Below, in pieces: positions 1 to 8,222 of a stretch of 64,000 nucleotides of DNA (its first letter is position 1; every line of letters begins with the position of its first letter). Below the pieces are notes generated by a model that was not told the origin of the DNA, searched no databases, and saw only the letters and a program-made list of their open reading frames with translations. The DNA comes from Jeongeupia naejangsanensis (GTDB lineage: Bacteria; Pseudomonadota; Gammaproteobacteria; Burkholderiales; Chitinibacteraceae): positions 62,001 to 126,000 of the forward strand of contig NZ_JAESND010000002.1 of the NCBI RefSeq assembly GCF_016865585.1, in the 5' to 3' direction. A program made the translations under genes and the position numbers.

Positions 1-382
1 CGTGATGGCGCCGATCAAGGAAATCAGCAACTACAGCGGCAAGGACGGCTTCCAGCTGGGCGTCGTCCTGCCGACCGGGCACACGGGTACAAAGCTGTCC
101 ATTCTCGATTCCGCCGGCAACCTCGTCGACACCGTCGATGTCGGTGCCTCGCAAACCGGTTACACCAACGTGAGCTGGGACGGCAAGCTGGCCGATGGCT
201 CCAATGCGCCGGCCGGCAATTACTTCGTGAGCGCCTCCACCGAACTGGGTGGAAAGACGCAGCAGATCGATGTTTTCGGTTGGCAGAAAGTAGACAGCGT
301 GACCTTCTCCTCCAGCGGTCCGAAGGTCCAGCTGGCCAGCGGCAAGGTCATCGATTTCGCCGACATCGCACAGCTGCGCTGA
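1..382 (+). CDS. flgD: Flagellar hook assembly (hook cap) protein FlgD, 3' end only
   Basis: FlgD is the temporary scaffold at the tip of the growing hook on which FlgE subunits polymerise. Only the C-terminal ~126 residues lie in the window, and the frame is open to the left edge, so the true start is upstream. The visible part matches the FlgD Ig-like/tudor C-terminal region, with a SWDGKLADGSNAPAGNY stretch typical of the family (the pattern W-D-G-x-x-x-x-G-x-x-x-P-x-G-x-Y). It is followed 57 bases later by flgE on the same strand, the standard flg order. The assignment rests on this motif plus context; the N-terminal half cannot be judged. Confidence 0.9.
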   Translation, partial: VMAPIKEISNYSGKDGFQLGVVLPTGHTGTKLSILDSAGNLVDTVDVGASQTGYTNVSWDGKLADGSNAPAGNYFVSASTELGGKTQQIDVFGWQKVDSVTFSSSGPKVQLASGKVIDFADIAQLR

Positions 383-439
383 TTCGCTACCAACAACACA
401 CAGTACGGGCCGGGTCTACACCGGCCGCCGGAGGCAGAA

Positions 440-1744
440 ATGGGTTTCCAACAAGGTTTGAGCGGTCTGAATGCGTCGTCGAAGAGCCTCGACGTCATCG
501 GCAACAACATTGCCAACGCCAGCACGGTCGGTTTCAAGGGGTCGCGCGCCGAGTTCGCCGACATCTACGCGGCGACCTTCGCCAATTCGGGCACGCTGGC
601 CGGCATTGGCGCGCGGCTCGACAGCGTCGCGCAGCAGTTCGGCCAGGGCAACATCAGCACCACCAGCAATCCGCTCGATCTGGCGATCACCGGCAACGGC
701 TTTTATCGTGTGGTCGACCCCAACGGCAGCGTCAGCTACTCCCGTAACGGCCAGTTCCAGCTCGACCGCAACGGCTACATCGTCAACGGCAACCAGCGTC
801 TGACCGGCTGGCCGGTGGATGCGCGCAGCGGCCTGCTGAACAAGGGCGGCGTGCCGCAACCGTTGCAGCTGACCGTCGGCAACGTCGGCGCCAGCGCGAC
901 CGGTGCTTCGGGTCTGGCCAATGCCGGGCTGGCAATGATCACCAACCTCGACGGTTCCAAGCCCGTCATCGACCGCACGGCGCCCCCGACCGGCGTCGGT
1001 CCGCTCAACGTGCAGGACCCGAGCACCTATTCCGATGCGACGACCGCCAGTGTTTACGACGCGCAGGGCGTGCGCCATTCGCTGACGTTCTATTTCACCA
1101 AGACCGCGCCGAACCAGTGGGAAGTGCAGACCTCGTTCGACGGCGCCAACCCGACCCCGGCGATGGGTACCGGCACGCCGCCGGCGCAGGCCTATCTGTA
1201 TTTCGACGGCAACGGCAAGCTCGACACGACGTCGAATCCGACGACCAATGCCGCAGGCTTCAATTTCACGACCACGCTGGCGGCACCGAACGGCGCAACC
1301 AGCCCGTTCACCTTCCCGGTGTCGTTCGCCAAGAGCACCCAGTTCGGCAGTGCCTTCGGCGCGACCTATACGCAGGACGGCTACGCCGACGGCACGCTGA
1401 CCGGCATCAGCGTCGACAAGTCCGGCATCATCGTCGGCTCGTATTCGAACAGCCAGACCAAGGTGATCGGTCAGGTCGTGCTGGCGAACTTCGCCAATTC
1501 CCAGGGCCTGCAACCGCTGGGCGACAACCGCTGGGGCGAGACCTTCGCATCGGGTGCGGCCAACGTCGGAGATCCGGGTTCGAGCAATCTCGGCGGGCTG
1601 CAGTCGTCGGCGCTGGAGGATTCGAACGTCGACCTGACCGGCGAACTCGTCAACCTGATCACCGCGCAGCGCAACTATCAGGCCAATGCGAAGACGATTT
1701 CGGCGCAGGACACCATCCTGCAAACGCTGGTCAACCTCGGCTAA
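440..1744 (+). CDS. flgE: Flagellar hook protein FlgE
   Basis: FlgE polymerises into the hook, the flexible universal joint outside the cell. The 434-residue product begins with the flagellar rod/hook N-terminal signature (MGFQQGLSGLNASSKSLDVIGNNIANAS, short form GNNIANAS near residue 20). It ends with the matching C-terminal helix (SNVDLTGELVNLITAQRNYQANAK, core ELVNLITAQRNYQ), and the domain between is variable. The ATG has a GGAGG ribosome site about 6 bases upstream. The length is close to usual FlgE (about 400-430). It sits between flgD and flgF in one transcription direction and probably belongs to a single flg operon that starts upstream of the window. Confidence 0.97.
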   Translation: MGFQQGLSGLNASSKSLDVIGNNIANASTVGFKGSRAEFADIYAATFANSGTLAGIGARLDSVAQQFGQGNISTTSNPLDLAITGNGFYRVVDPNGSVSYSRNGQFQLDRNGYIVNGNQRLTGWPVDARSGLLNKGGVPQPLQLTVGNVGASATGASGLANAGLAMITNLDGSKPVIDRTAPPTGVGPLNVQDPSTYSDATTASVYDAQGVRHSLTFYFTKTAPNQWEVQTSFDGANPTPAMGTGTPPAQAYLYFDGNGKLDTTSNPTTNAAGFNFTTTLAAPNGATSPFTFPVSFAKSTQFGSAFGATYTQDGYADGTLTGISVDKSGIIVGSYSNSQTKVIGQVVLANFANSQGLQPLGDNRWGETFASGAANVGDPGSSNLGGLQSSALEDSNVDLTGELVNLITAQRNYQANAKTISAQDTILQTLVNLG

Positions 1745-1765
1745 GCCGGCAGGGTATAGGCAAAC

Positions 1766-2503
1766 ATGGATCGGCTGATCTACACCGCGATGTCCGGCGC
1801 CAAGCACACGATGCTGCGCCAGAGCACGATTTCGAACAATCTGGCGAATTCGCAGACGCCGGGCTTCCGCTCCGAGCTGGCGGCGTTCCGCGCGCTGCCG
1901 GTCCTCGGTGGTGCACTGCCGACGCGGGCTTTCGTCACCGAGCAGACCACCGGCTCCGATTTCACGCCGGCGCCGATGATGCAGACCGGTCGAGAACTGG
2001 ATGCGGCCATCGACGGCGACGGCTGGTTTGCGGTGCAAACGGGCAGCGGTGAAGCGTATACACGCAACGGCAGTTTCGAGATCGACGCGGCCGGACTGCT
2101 GAAGACGCGCAGCGGTGCGGTGGTGCTCGGCGAAAACGGCCCGATCACGATTCCGGAAAACACCCGGGTCACCATCGGTCCGGACGGCACCATCAGCGGC
2201 GTGTCGCTGGACGACGTGACCCAGAACAACGATCTGGGCCGGCTCAAGCTCGTCAACCCGGCCGTGGCCGGACTCGAGCGCGGTAGCGACGGCCTGTTCC
2301 GCCAGCGTTCGGGCGAGACCGCGCCGGCTTCGGCCGACGTGAAGCTGGCCGGCGGCATGCTCGAAGGCAGCAACGTCAATCCGGTGACCCAGCTGGTCGA
2401 CATGATTGCAGCACAGCGTCAGTACGACACGCAGATCCAGCTGCTGCAGAAAGCCAATGAAAATGCCCGCGCCGCAGCGCAGGTGATGGCGTTCAACGCC
2501 TGA
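1766..2503 (+). CDS. flgF: Flagellar proximal rod protein FlgF
   Basis: FlgF is a minor proximal-rod subunit in the periplasm. The 245-residue protein has the rod-family N-terminus (MDRLIYTAMSGAKHTMLRQ, then ISNNLANSQTPGF) and C-terminal coiled-coil segment (NVNPVTQLVDMIAAQRQYD). The opening 'MDRLIYTAMSGA' is characteristic of FlgF rather than FlgG. It starts 21 bases after flgE and is followed by flgG, 28 bases further on. Length is normal for the family (about 245-250). Confidence 0.96.
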   Translation: MDRLIYTAMSGAKHTMLRQSTISNNLANSQTPGFRSELAAFRALPVLGGALPTRAFVTEQTTGSDFTPAPMMQTGRELDAAIDGDGWFAVQTGSGEAYTRNGSFEIDAAGLLKTRSGAVVLGENGPITIPENTRVTIGPDGTISGVSLDDVTQNNDLGRLKLVNPAVAGLERGSDGLFRQRSGETAPASADVKLAGGMLEGSNVNPVTQLVDMIAAQRQYDTQIQLLQKANENARAAAQVMAFNA

Positions 2504-2531
2504 TCAAACCTTATAAGAATACGGAAACGCC

Positions 2532-3317
2532 ATGATTCGCTCGCTCTGGACCGCCAAGACCGGCATGGACGCCATGCAGATGAACGTCGACGTCATCTCG
2601 AACAACCTGGCGAACGTCAACACCAACGGCTTCAAGCGTCAGCGCGCGGTGTTCGAAGACCTGCTGTACGTCAACCTGCGGCAGCCCGGCGCTTCGACCA
2701 GCCAGCAGACGCAACTGCCGACCGGTCTCCAGCTCGGCACCGGTGTGAAGCCGGTCGGCACGGCGCGCATTTTTACTCAGGGCAATCTGCAGCTCACCGA
2801 CGGCAATCTGGACATGGCAATCAATGGCCAGGGTTTCTTCCAGATTTCGCTGCCCGACGGCAACACCGCCTATACCCGCGACGGCTCGTTCCAGGTCGAC
2901 AATCAGGGCAACGTCGTGACCGCCAGCGGTTACCAGATCCAGCCTGCGCTGCAGATTCCGCAGGGCACGACCAGCGTGACCATCGGCAAGGACGGCACCG
3001 TCTCGGCCGTCATCAACAATGCCACGTCGGCGCCGGTGCAGCTAGGCACCATCCAGCTGGCCAGTTTCATCAATCAGGGCGGCCTGCAGTCGGTCGGCGA
3101 CAACCTGATGCTGGAAACCGCCGCATCGGGCGCGCCCAATATCGGCCAGCCGGGAACCAACGGTCTCGGCGCGATCAACCAGGGCTATGTCGAAACGTCG
3201 AACGTCAACGTCACCGAGGAACTCGTGAACCTGATCGAGGCGCAGCGCGCTTACGAGATCAATTCGCGCGCGGTGAAGACGTCGGACGAAATGCTGCAAC
3301 GCCTGTCGAATCTGTAA
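2532..3317 (+). CDS. flgG: Flagellar distal rod protein FlgG
   Basis: FlgG builds the distal rod, the drive shaft that passes through the P and L rings. The 261-residue sequence opens with [16 protein letters not shown], a near-invariant FlgG start, followed by [15 protein letters not shown]. It ends with the [22 protein letters not shown] helix (core [14 protein letters not shown]). Length matches the usual 260-262 residues. A GGAAAC sequence lies just before the ATG. It is followed 14 bases later by flgH, in the conserved F-G-H-I order. Confidence 0.98.
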   Translation: MIRSLWTAKTGMDAMQMNVDVISNNLANVNTNGFKRQRAVFEDLLYVNLRQPGASTSQQTQLPTGLQLGTGVKPVGTARIFTQGNLQLTDGNLDMAINGQGFFQISLPDGNTAYTRDGSFQVDNQGNVVTASGYQIQPALQIPQGTTSVTIGKDGTVSAVINNATSAPVQLGTIQLASFINQGGLQSVGDNLMLETAASGAPNIGQPGTNGLGAINQGYVETSNVNVTEELVNLIEAQRAYEINSRAVKTSDEMLQRLSNL

Positions 3318-3331
3318 TCAAAGGAAGCAAG

Positions 3332-4009
3332 GTGAAGGCTCTCGCGCGTGTATTTGCAGTGGTCATGGCGGCGTTGTTGTCGGCATGCGCATCGATGCAG
3401 CCCCAGATCGTTTCGTCCCCGACGACGGCCCGGCCGTTGCCGCCGGTGACGACGCAGCAGAACCCCGGGGCGATTTTCCAGACGACCTCGTCGCGGATGC
3501 TGTTCGAGGAGCGCGTCGCCCGTTACGTCGGCGACATCCTGACGATCCAGATCGAGGAAAACCTCAGCGCCAGCAATTCGTCGACCAGCAGCGCCAATCG
3601 CGACGGCAGTACCAAGGTCGGCGGCTCGGGCAACCTGCCTTACTTCCCGGATGCGCTGAGCAAGTTCTTCGACGCCAATGTCAGCATGTCGAGCGGCAAT
3701 ACCTTTGCCGGCAAGGGCGCCACCAACAACAGCAATACCTTGCGGGGCATTCTCGCGGTCACGGTGATCGAGGTCCTGCCCAACGGCAACCTGATCGTCG
3801 GCGGCGAGAAGCAGATCGCCGTCAACGGCTACCAGAACGCTTGGCGCTTCACCGGCGTGGTCAATCCGTTCGACATCAAGACCGGCAATGTCGTGTCGTC
3901 GACCCGTGTCGCCGATGCGCGCATCGAGCAGGTCGGGCAGGGCGCGATTGCCGATGCCAATTCGGCCGGCTGGCTGCAGCGGATCTTCCTCAGCCTCAGT
4001 CCGTATTAA
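3332..4009 (+). CDS. flgH: Flagellar L-ring lipoprotein FlgH
   Basis: FlgH forms the outer-membrane L ring, a bushing around the distal rod. The 225-residue precursor has a hydrophobic signal peptide ending in a lipobox (LLSAC, about residues 15-19), so Cys19 should be lipidated. Family features include SRMLFEERVARYVGDILTI and the C-terminal VNPFDIKTGNVVSSTRVADARIE region (core IKTGNVVSSTRVADARIE). The start is GTG at 3332, preceded by AAGGAAG. The gene is 14 bases after flgG and 9 bases before flgI. Confidence 0.96.
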   Translation: MKALARVFAVVMAALLSACASMQPQIVSSPTTARPLPPVTTQQNPGAIFQTTSSRMLFEERVARYVGDILTIQIEENLSASNSSTSSANRDGSTKVGGSGNLPYFPDALSKFFDANVSMSSGNTFAGKGATNNSNTLRGILAVTVIEVLPNGNLIVGGEKQIAVNGYQNAWRFTGVVNPFDIKTGNVVSSTRVADARIEQVGQGAIADANSAGWLQRIFLSLSPY

Positions 4010-4018
4010 GGAACACAC

Positions 4019-5119
4019 GTGATGAAGAAGCGCTTCGGATTGGTCATGCTGATGGCCCTGCTGGCCGCACCGCTGGTGCAGGCCCAGAAGCTGCGCGAAC
4101 TGGCGTCGGTGGCCGGCGTGCGGGACAACCAGCTGATCGGCTACGGGCTGGTCGTCGGTCTCGACGGTAGCGGCGACCAGACGACGCAGACGCCGTTCAC
4201 CGTGCAGTCGGTGATCAACATGCTCAACAACCTCGGCATCCAGGTGCCGACGGGCGGCAACCTGCAGTTGAAGAACGTCGCCGCGGTGACCGTGACGGCG
4301 ACCCTGCCGGCGTTCGCCCGTCCGGGCCAGCCGCTCGACGTGACCGTGTCGTCGATCGGCAACGCCAAGAGTCTGCGCGGCGGCACGCTGGTGCTGACCC
4401 CGTTGAAGGGCGCCGATGGCCAGACCTATGGCATGGCGCAGGGCAACGTCATCATCCCGGGCGCCGGCGCCTCGGCGGCGGGCAGCAGCGTGACGATCAA
4501 CTCGCTGGCAGCCGGACGGATTCCGAACGGCGCGACCGTGGAGCGTGCGGTGCCGAACGCGATGAGCAACAGCGAGTTCGTCCAGATCGAACTGCTGCAG
4601 ACCGACTTCACCACGGCCAGCCGCATGGTCGACGCGATCAACCGCAATTTCGGTCCGGTGGCCGCCGCGCTCGACGGGCGCGTCGTTCAGGTGCGGGCGC
4701 CGCAGGACGCCAACCAGCGCGTTGCCTTCCTCGGCCGGCTCGAAAACATCGAAGTCAATCCGGCGCCTGCCGTTGCCAAGGTCATCATCAACGCGCGCAC
4801 CGGTTCGGTGGTGATGAACCAGTCGGTCGAGATCGATCCGTGCGCGGTATCGCACGGCAACCTGACGGTGACGATCACGACCGACAATCAGGTCGTACAG
4901 CCCAATCCGCTTGCCGGTGGGCGGACCCGGACCGTGGCTAATGCGGACGTGCAGATCCAGTCCGACTCCGGCGGCGTGGTCCGGTTGCCGAAGGCGGCCA
5001 ACCTGCGTGACGTCGTCCGGGCACTCAACGCCGTCGGCGCCACACCGCAGGACCTGCTGGCGATCCTGCAGGCGATGAAGGCTGCAGGCAGCCTGAAAGC
5101 CGAGCTCGAAGTAATCTAA
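4019..5119 (+). CDS. flgI: Flagellar P-ring protein FlgI
   Basis: FlgI assembles into the periplasmic P ring around the rod. The 366-residue precursor carries a cleavable signal peptide (hydrophobic core LVMLMALLAAPLVQA). The mature start then follows the family pattern: RELASVAGVRDNQLIGYGLVVGLDGSGD, seen around residues 25-50. Two starts are possible, GTG at 4019 or ATG at 4022. The AAGGAA just after the flgH stop is 5 bases from the GTG and 8 from the ATG, so either works and the protein changes by one residue. The gene is followed by a 161-base gap before flgJ, an unusually long gap in this cluster. Confidence 0.97.
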   Translation: MMKKRFGLVMLMALLAAPLVQAQKLRELASVAGVRDNQLIGYGLVVGLDGSGDQTTQTPFTVQSVINMLNNLGIQVPTGGNLQLKNVAAVTVTATLPAFARPGQPLDVTVSSIGNAKSLRGGTLVLTPLKGADGQTYGMAQGNVIIPGAGASAAGSSVTINSLAAGRIPNGATVERAVPNAMSNSEFVQIELLQTDFTTASRMVDAINRNFGPVAAALDGRVVQVRAPQDANQRVAFLGRLENIEVNPAPAVAKVIINARTGSVVMNQSVEIDPCAVSHGNLTVTITTDNQVVQPNPLAGGRTRTVANADVQIQSDSGGVVRLPKAANLRDVVRALNAVGATPQDLLAILQAMKAAGSLKAELEVI

Positions 5120-5230
5120 GCCGGTGGTGGCGGCGATGCCCCGGTGTCGCCGTTCCTGACGGCCATCCGTGCCGGGTGCGGACCCGTTCCGCGGGTGTGC
5201 ATCCCGACCGGCGAAGCATCCTCAAAAAGT

Positions 5231-5248
5231 CAGGCACAGCAATTGCTT
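5231..5248 (+). promoter_or_regulatory. Sigma-54 (RpoN)-type -24/-12 promoter before flgJ
   Basis: The flgI-flgJ gap contains AGGCACAGCAATTGCTT. The GG dinucleotide at 5233-5234 and the GC at 5245-5246 are separated by exactly 10 bases, and both half-sites (GGCAC and TTGCT) match the RpoN consensus. A transcript would start about 10-12 bases after the GC, roughly 20-25 bases before the flgJ ATG. This is a sequence match only; no enhancer-binding site was identified. Confidence 0.6.
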
Positions 5249-5280
5249 ATAAACAGCGATAGCCTTGCCGTGGTTTTTTC

Positions 5281-6213
5281 ATGCTGACTCGTACTCCCGT
5301 TTCAACCGTGCAGGATTTCGCCGCCGACGTGCGTGGCGTCGATGCCTTGCGCCAGACGGCCAAAACGTCGCCGAAGGCGGCCGCGCATGCGGTGGCGCAG
5401 CAGTTCGAAAGCCTGCTGATGCAGCAGCTGGTCAAGTCGATGCGTGACGCATCGCCGCATTACGACGAATTGCAGTCCTCTTCGACCGATTTGTATCGCG
5501 GCCTGTACGACCAGCAGATGGCGCTGACGCTGGCCAAGCGTGGCGGCGTCGGACTGGCCGGTTCCATCGAGCGGCAGATCGAGATCATGCAGAATCCGGC
5601 CTTGCTGAAGACGATGCAGCGGCATCAGTCGCGGCAACAGGGCGAGCTGGCGCCGGTCACCGGCGGCAGTGCGGCGGCAAATTCTGCCGCTTTGATGACC
5701 GCTCGCGGCGGCGTGACCGGCAAGGACCTCGCGTCGGCGGCGTCCGGCAGCGGTTTTGTCGACAAGGTGCTGACCGCAGCGCAGTCGGTGGCGCCGACGC
5801 TCGGCGTTTCGCCGCAACTGCTGCTGGCGCATGCGGCGCTGGAAACCGGCTGGGGCAAGAAGCCGATCCGCGATGCGGCCGGTGGCGACAGCCACAACCT
5901 GTTCGGCATCAAGGCGACCAAGGACTGGCAGGGCAAGACCGTCGACGTGACGACGACCGAATACGTCGATGGCGTCGCGCAGAAGCGCGTCGAATCGTTC
6001 CGGTCGTACGACTCCTATACCGAAGCACTGGCCGATTATGCCGGGCTGATCCGGCGCCGTTTCGGCGAGGCGATCGGCAAGGGCGACGATGCGCTCGGCT
6101 TTGCCCGCGCGCTGCAGGCCAAGGGCTACGCCACCGATCCGCAGTACGCCGACAAGTTTGCTTCGGTCGCGCGCCGGATCGGCAAACAGTTGGCCGGTGC
6201 CGCCTCAAGTTAA
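5281..6213 (+). CDS. flgJ: Flagellar rod-cap/peptidoglycan hydrolase FlgJ
   Basis: FlgJ has two jobs: its N-terminal domain caps the growing rod, and its C-terminal GH73 glucosaminidase domain opens the peptidoglycan for it. In this 310-residue protein the rod-binding region spans about residues 35-105 (QFESLLMQQLVKSMRDA, then YDQQMALTLAKRGG). The muramidase-type domain runs from about 160 to the end, with the catalytic-Glu motif AALETGWGKK and the NLFGIKA motif. Length matches two-domain FlgJ (about 310). No strong Shine-Dalgarno sequence precedes the ATG. A sigma-54-like promoter lies about 35 bases upstream, suggesting flgJ can be expressed apart from flgD-I. Confidence 0.96.
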   Translation: MLTRTPVSTVQDFAADVRGVDALRQTAKTSPKAAAHAVAQQFESLLMQQLVKSMRDASPHYDELQSSSTDLYRGLYDQQMALTLAKRGGVGLAGSIERQIEIMQNPALLKTMQRHQSRQQGELAPVTGGSAAANSAALMTARGGVTGKDLASAASGSGFVDKVLTAAQSVAPTLGVSPQLLLAHAALETGWGKKPIRDAAGGDSHNLFGIKATKDWQGKTVDVTTTEYVDGVAQKRVESFRSYDSYTEALADYAGLIRRRFGEAIGKGDDALGFARALQAKGYATDPQYADKFASVARRIGKQLAGAASS

Positions 6214-6231
6214 TGCCCAACCTGCCGATAA
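6205..6231 (+). promoter_or_regulatory. FliA (sigma-28) promoter for flgKL
   Basis: TCAAGTTA (6205-6212), 11 bases, then GCCGATAA (6224-6231). The -10 element matches the FliA consensus at all 8 positions, and the -35 element matches TAAAGTTT at 6 of 8 with the exact 11-base spacer. The -35 box overlaps the last codons of flgJ. Expected transcription start is about 6238, just before the flgK ribosome site. This agrees with flgKL being late (class III) genes in other flagellar systems. Confidence 0.8.
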
Positions 6232-6255
6232 GCAGGTGTATTCGGAGTAAAAAAC

Positions 6256-8211
6256 ATGGCTTCCAGTGTCTTCGGAATTGGCGTTTCCGGCCTAAATGCG
6301 GCCAACCTCGGCCTGACCGTGACGGGTCACAACATCGTCAACGGCGGTACCCCGGGGTATTCGCGGCAGAACATCGTTCAGAGCGCACCGTACCCGCAGC
6401 TCAGCGGCAGCGGCTTCATCGGCCTCGGTGTCCGCGTCGACGAAATCCGCCGTTCGTACGACCAGTTCCTCACGCGCAACGTCCAGACTGCGCAGGCACA
6501 GTCGAGCTATTACAACGCGCTGCTGTCGCACCTGAGCGAAGTCGACAACATCGTTGCCGACCCGACTGCCGGAGTGACGCCGGCGTTGCAGGATTTCTTC
6601 AGCGCGATCCAGAACGTGGCGACCAATCCGGCGAACGCGCCGTCGCGGCAGGCATTGCTGTCGTCGGCACAAACGCTGGTCAACCGCTTCCAGGTGTTCG
6701 ATCAGCGTCTGACCGAGCTGCGCGACAACCTCAACGGCGAGCTGACCAATGCCACGTCCAGCATCAACGCCATTTCCAAGCAGATCGCCGAACTGAACAA
6801 CCAGATCTCGGTGCAGGGCGGCAGCGGCCATTCGCCCAACGATTTGCTCGACCAGCGCGACGAACTGGTCAAACAGCTCAATACTTTCGTGAAGGCGACC
6901 GCGACGACGCAGCAGGACGGCTCGATCAACGTCTTCATCGGCAACGGCCAGAGCCTGGTCGTCGGCAACCAGCCGTTCGAACTCGGCGTCGAGGCGTCGC
7001 CTGGTGATCCGCGCCGGCTGTCGGTCGTCTACAAGCAGAACAACAATGTGGTTTACCTGCCCGAGAACCAGCTGACCGGCGGCAAGCTGCAGGGCCTGCT
7101 CGATTTCCGCAGCAAGACGCTCGATACCGCGCAGTCGTCGCTGAACCAGATTGCCATGGCGACGACGCAGGCGATCAACACCCAGCAGCGCGCCGGCATC
7201 GATCTGACCGGCGCACTCGGTACCGGGATGTTCGGTTTCAAGACCGACCCGGTGTCCGGTGCCCCGGCGCTCGGCTCGGTGCTGTCCAACACGGGCAATA
7301 CCGGCAATGCGCAGGTCACCGGTTATGTCGCCGACGTGGGCCAGCTGACCGCGAGCAACTACGAGCTGGCGTTCGACGGGACCAACTACGTCGTGACCCG
7401 CCAGTCGGACAAGCAGAAAACCGTGCTGACGCCGGCCGCGATGGCTGCGGGACCGGTCGTCGACGGCATCAAGCTGTCGATTGCCAGCGGTTCGATGAAC
7501 GCCGGTGACCGCTTCAACATTTCGCCGACCGACGGTTTCATTCGTGGCCTGTCGGTCAGCATGACCGACCCGAACCGCGTTGCCGCTGCCGGTCCGGTCA
7601 TCGCATCCGCGCCGAAGACCAACACCGGCTCGCTGACCTATACCCAGCCGTCGGTGACGGTGCCGGTGACCGATGCGACCTGGAAGCCCGGTGCGACGCT
7701 GCAGAACCCGGTGACGATCAACTTCACCTCGCCGACCAGCTTCACCATTACCGATCCCGTGACCGGTCTTCCGGGACCAGCGCAGACCTACACGCCGGGG
7801 ATGACGGTGTCGTCCAACGGCTGGTCGATGAAACTCGACGGGACGCCGGCTGCCGGCGATACGGTCAATATCGGCCCGAACACCAAGGGTGACGCCGACG
7901 GCCGCAATGCGCTGGCGATGGCCGCGCTGCAGACGCAAAAACTGATGAACAAGGGCTCGGTCAGCTTCCAGGACGCCTACGGCCAGATGGTCTCGGCGAT
8001 CGGGGTGCAGACCAACGACGCCAAGATCATGTCGGATGCGCAGGACACCGTGCTTGCGCAGGCCGAGGACGCGCGCGCGTCGGTCGCCGGCGTGAACCTT
8101 GATGAAGAGGCCGCCAACCTGCTGCGATACCAGCAGGCCTATCAGGCCGCCAGCAAGGTCATCCAGATTGCGCAGGAAGCATTCCAGAGCATCCTGCAGA
8201 TCGCGAACTGA
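6256..8211 (+). CDS. flgK: Hook-filament junction protein 1 FlgK
   Basis: FlgK (HAP1) forms the first junction zone between hook and filament. The 651-residue protein has the family N-terminus (ASSVFGIGVSGLNAANLGLTVTGHNI, core GLNAANLGL) and C-terminal coiled region (GVNLDEEAANLLRYQQAYQAAS, core DEEAANLLRYQQAYQA), with a large variable central region. It is secreted by the flagellar type III system and has no Sec signal. GGAGT lies 8 bases before the ATG. A FliA promoter directly precedes it. flgL follows after 11 bases, so the two should be co-transcribed. Confidence 0.97.
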   Translation: MASSVFGIGVSGLNAANLGLTVTGHNIVNGGTPGYSRQNIVQSAPYPQLSGSGFIGLGVRVDEIRRSYDQFLTRNVQTAQAQSSYYNALLSHLSEVDNIVADPTAGVTPALQDFFSAIQNVATNPANAPSRQALLSSAQTLVNRFQVFDQRLTELRDNLNGELTNATSSINAISKQIAELNNQISVQGGSGHSPNDLLDQRDELVKQLNTFVKATATTQQDGSINVFIGNGQSLVVGNQPFELGVEASPGDPRRLSVVYKQNNNVVYLPENQLTGGKLQGLLDFRSKTLDTAQSSLNQIAMATTQAINTQQRAGIDLTGALGTGMFGFKTDPVSGAPALGSVLSNTGNTGNAQVTGYVADVGQLTASNYELAFDGTNYVVTRQSDKQKTVLTPAAMAAGPVVDGIKLSIASGSMNAGDRFNISPTDGFIRGLSVSMTDPNRVAAAGPVIASAPKTNTGSLTYTQPSVTVPVTDATWKPGATLQNPVTINFTSPTSFTITDPVTGLPGPAQTYTPGMTVSSNGWSMKLDGTPAAGDTVNIGPNTKGDADGRNALAMAALQTQKLMNKGSVSFQDAYGQMVSAIGVQTNDAKIMSDAQDTVLAQAEDARASVAGVNLDEEAANLLRYQQAYQAASKVIQIAQEAFQSILQIAN

Positions 8212-8222
8212 GGTAGAACAAG

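Noticed and set aside
5120-5280. A small gene between flgI and flgJ
   Set aside because: Frames here lack family features and a ribosome site; the sequence is better explained as a promoter region.
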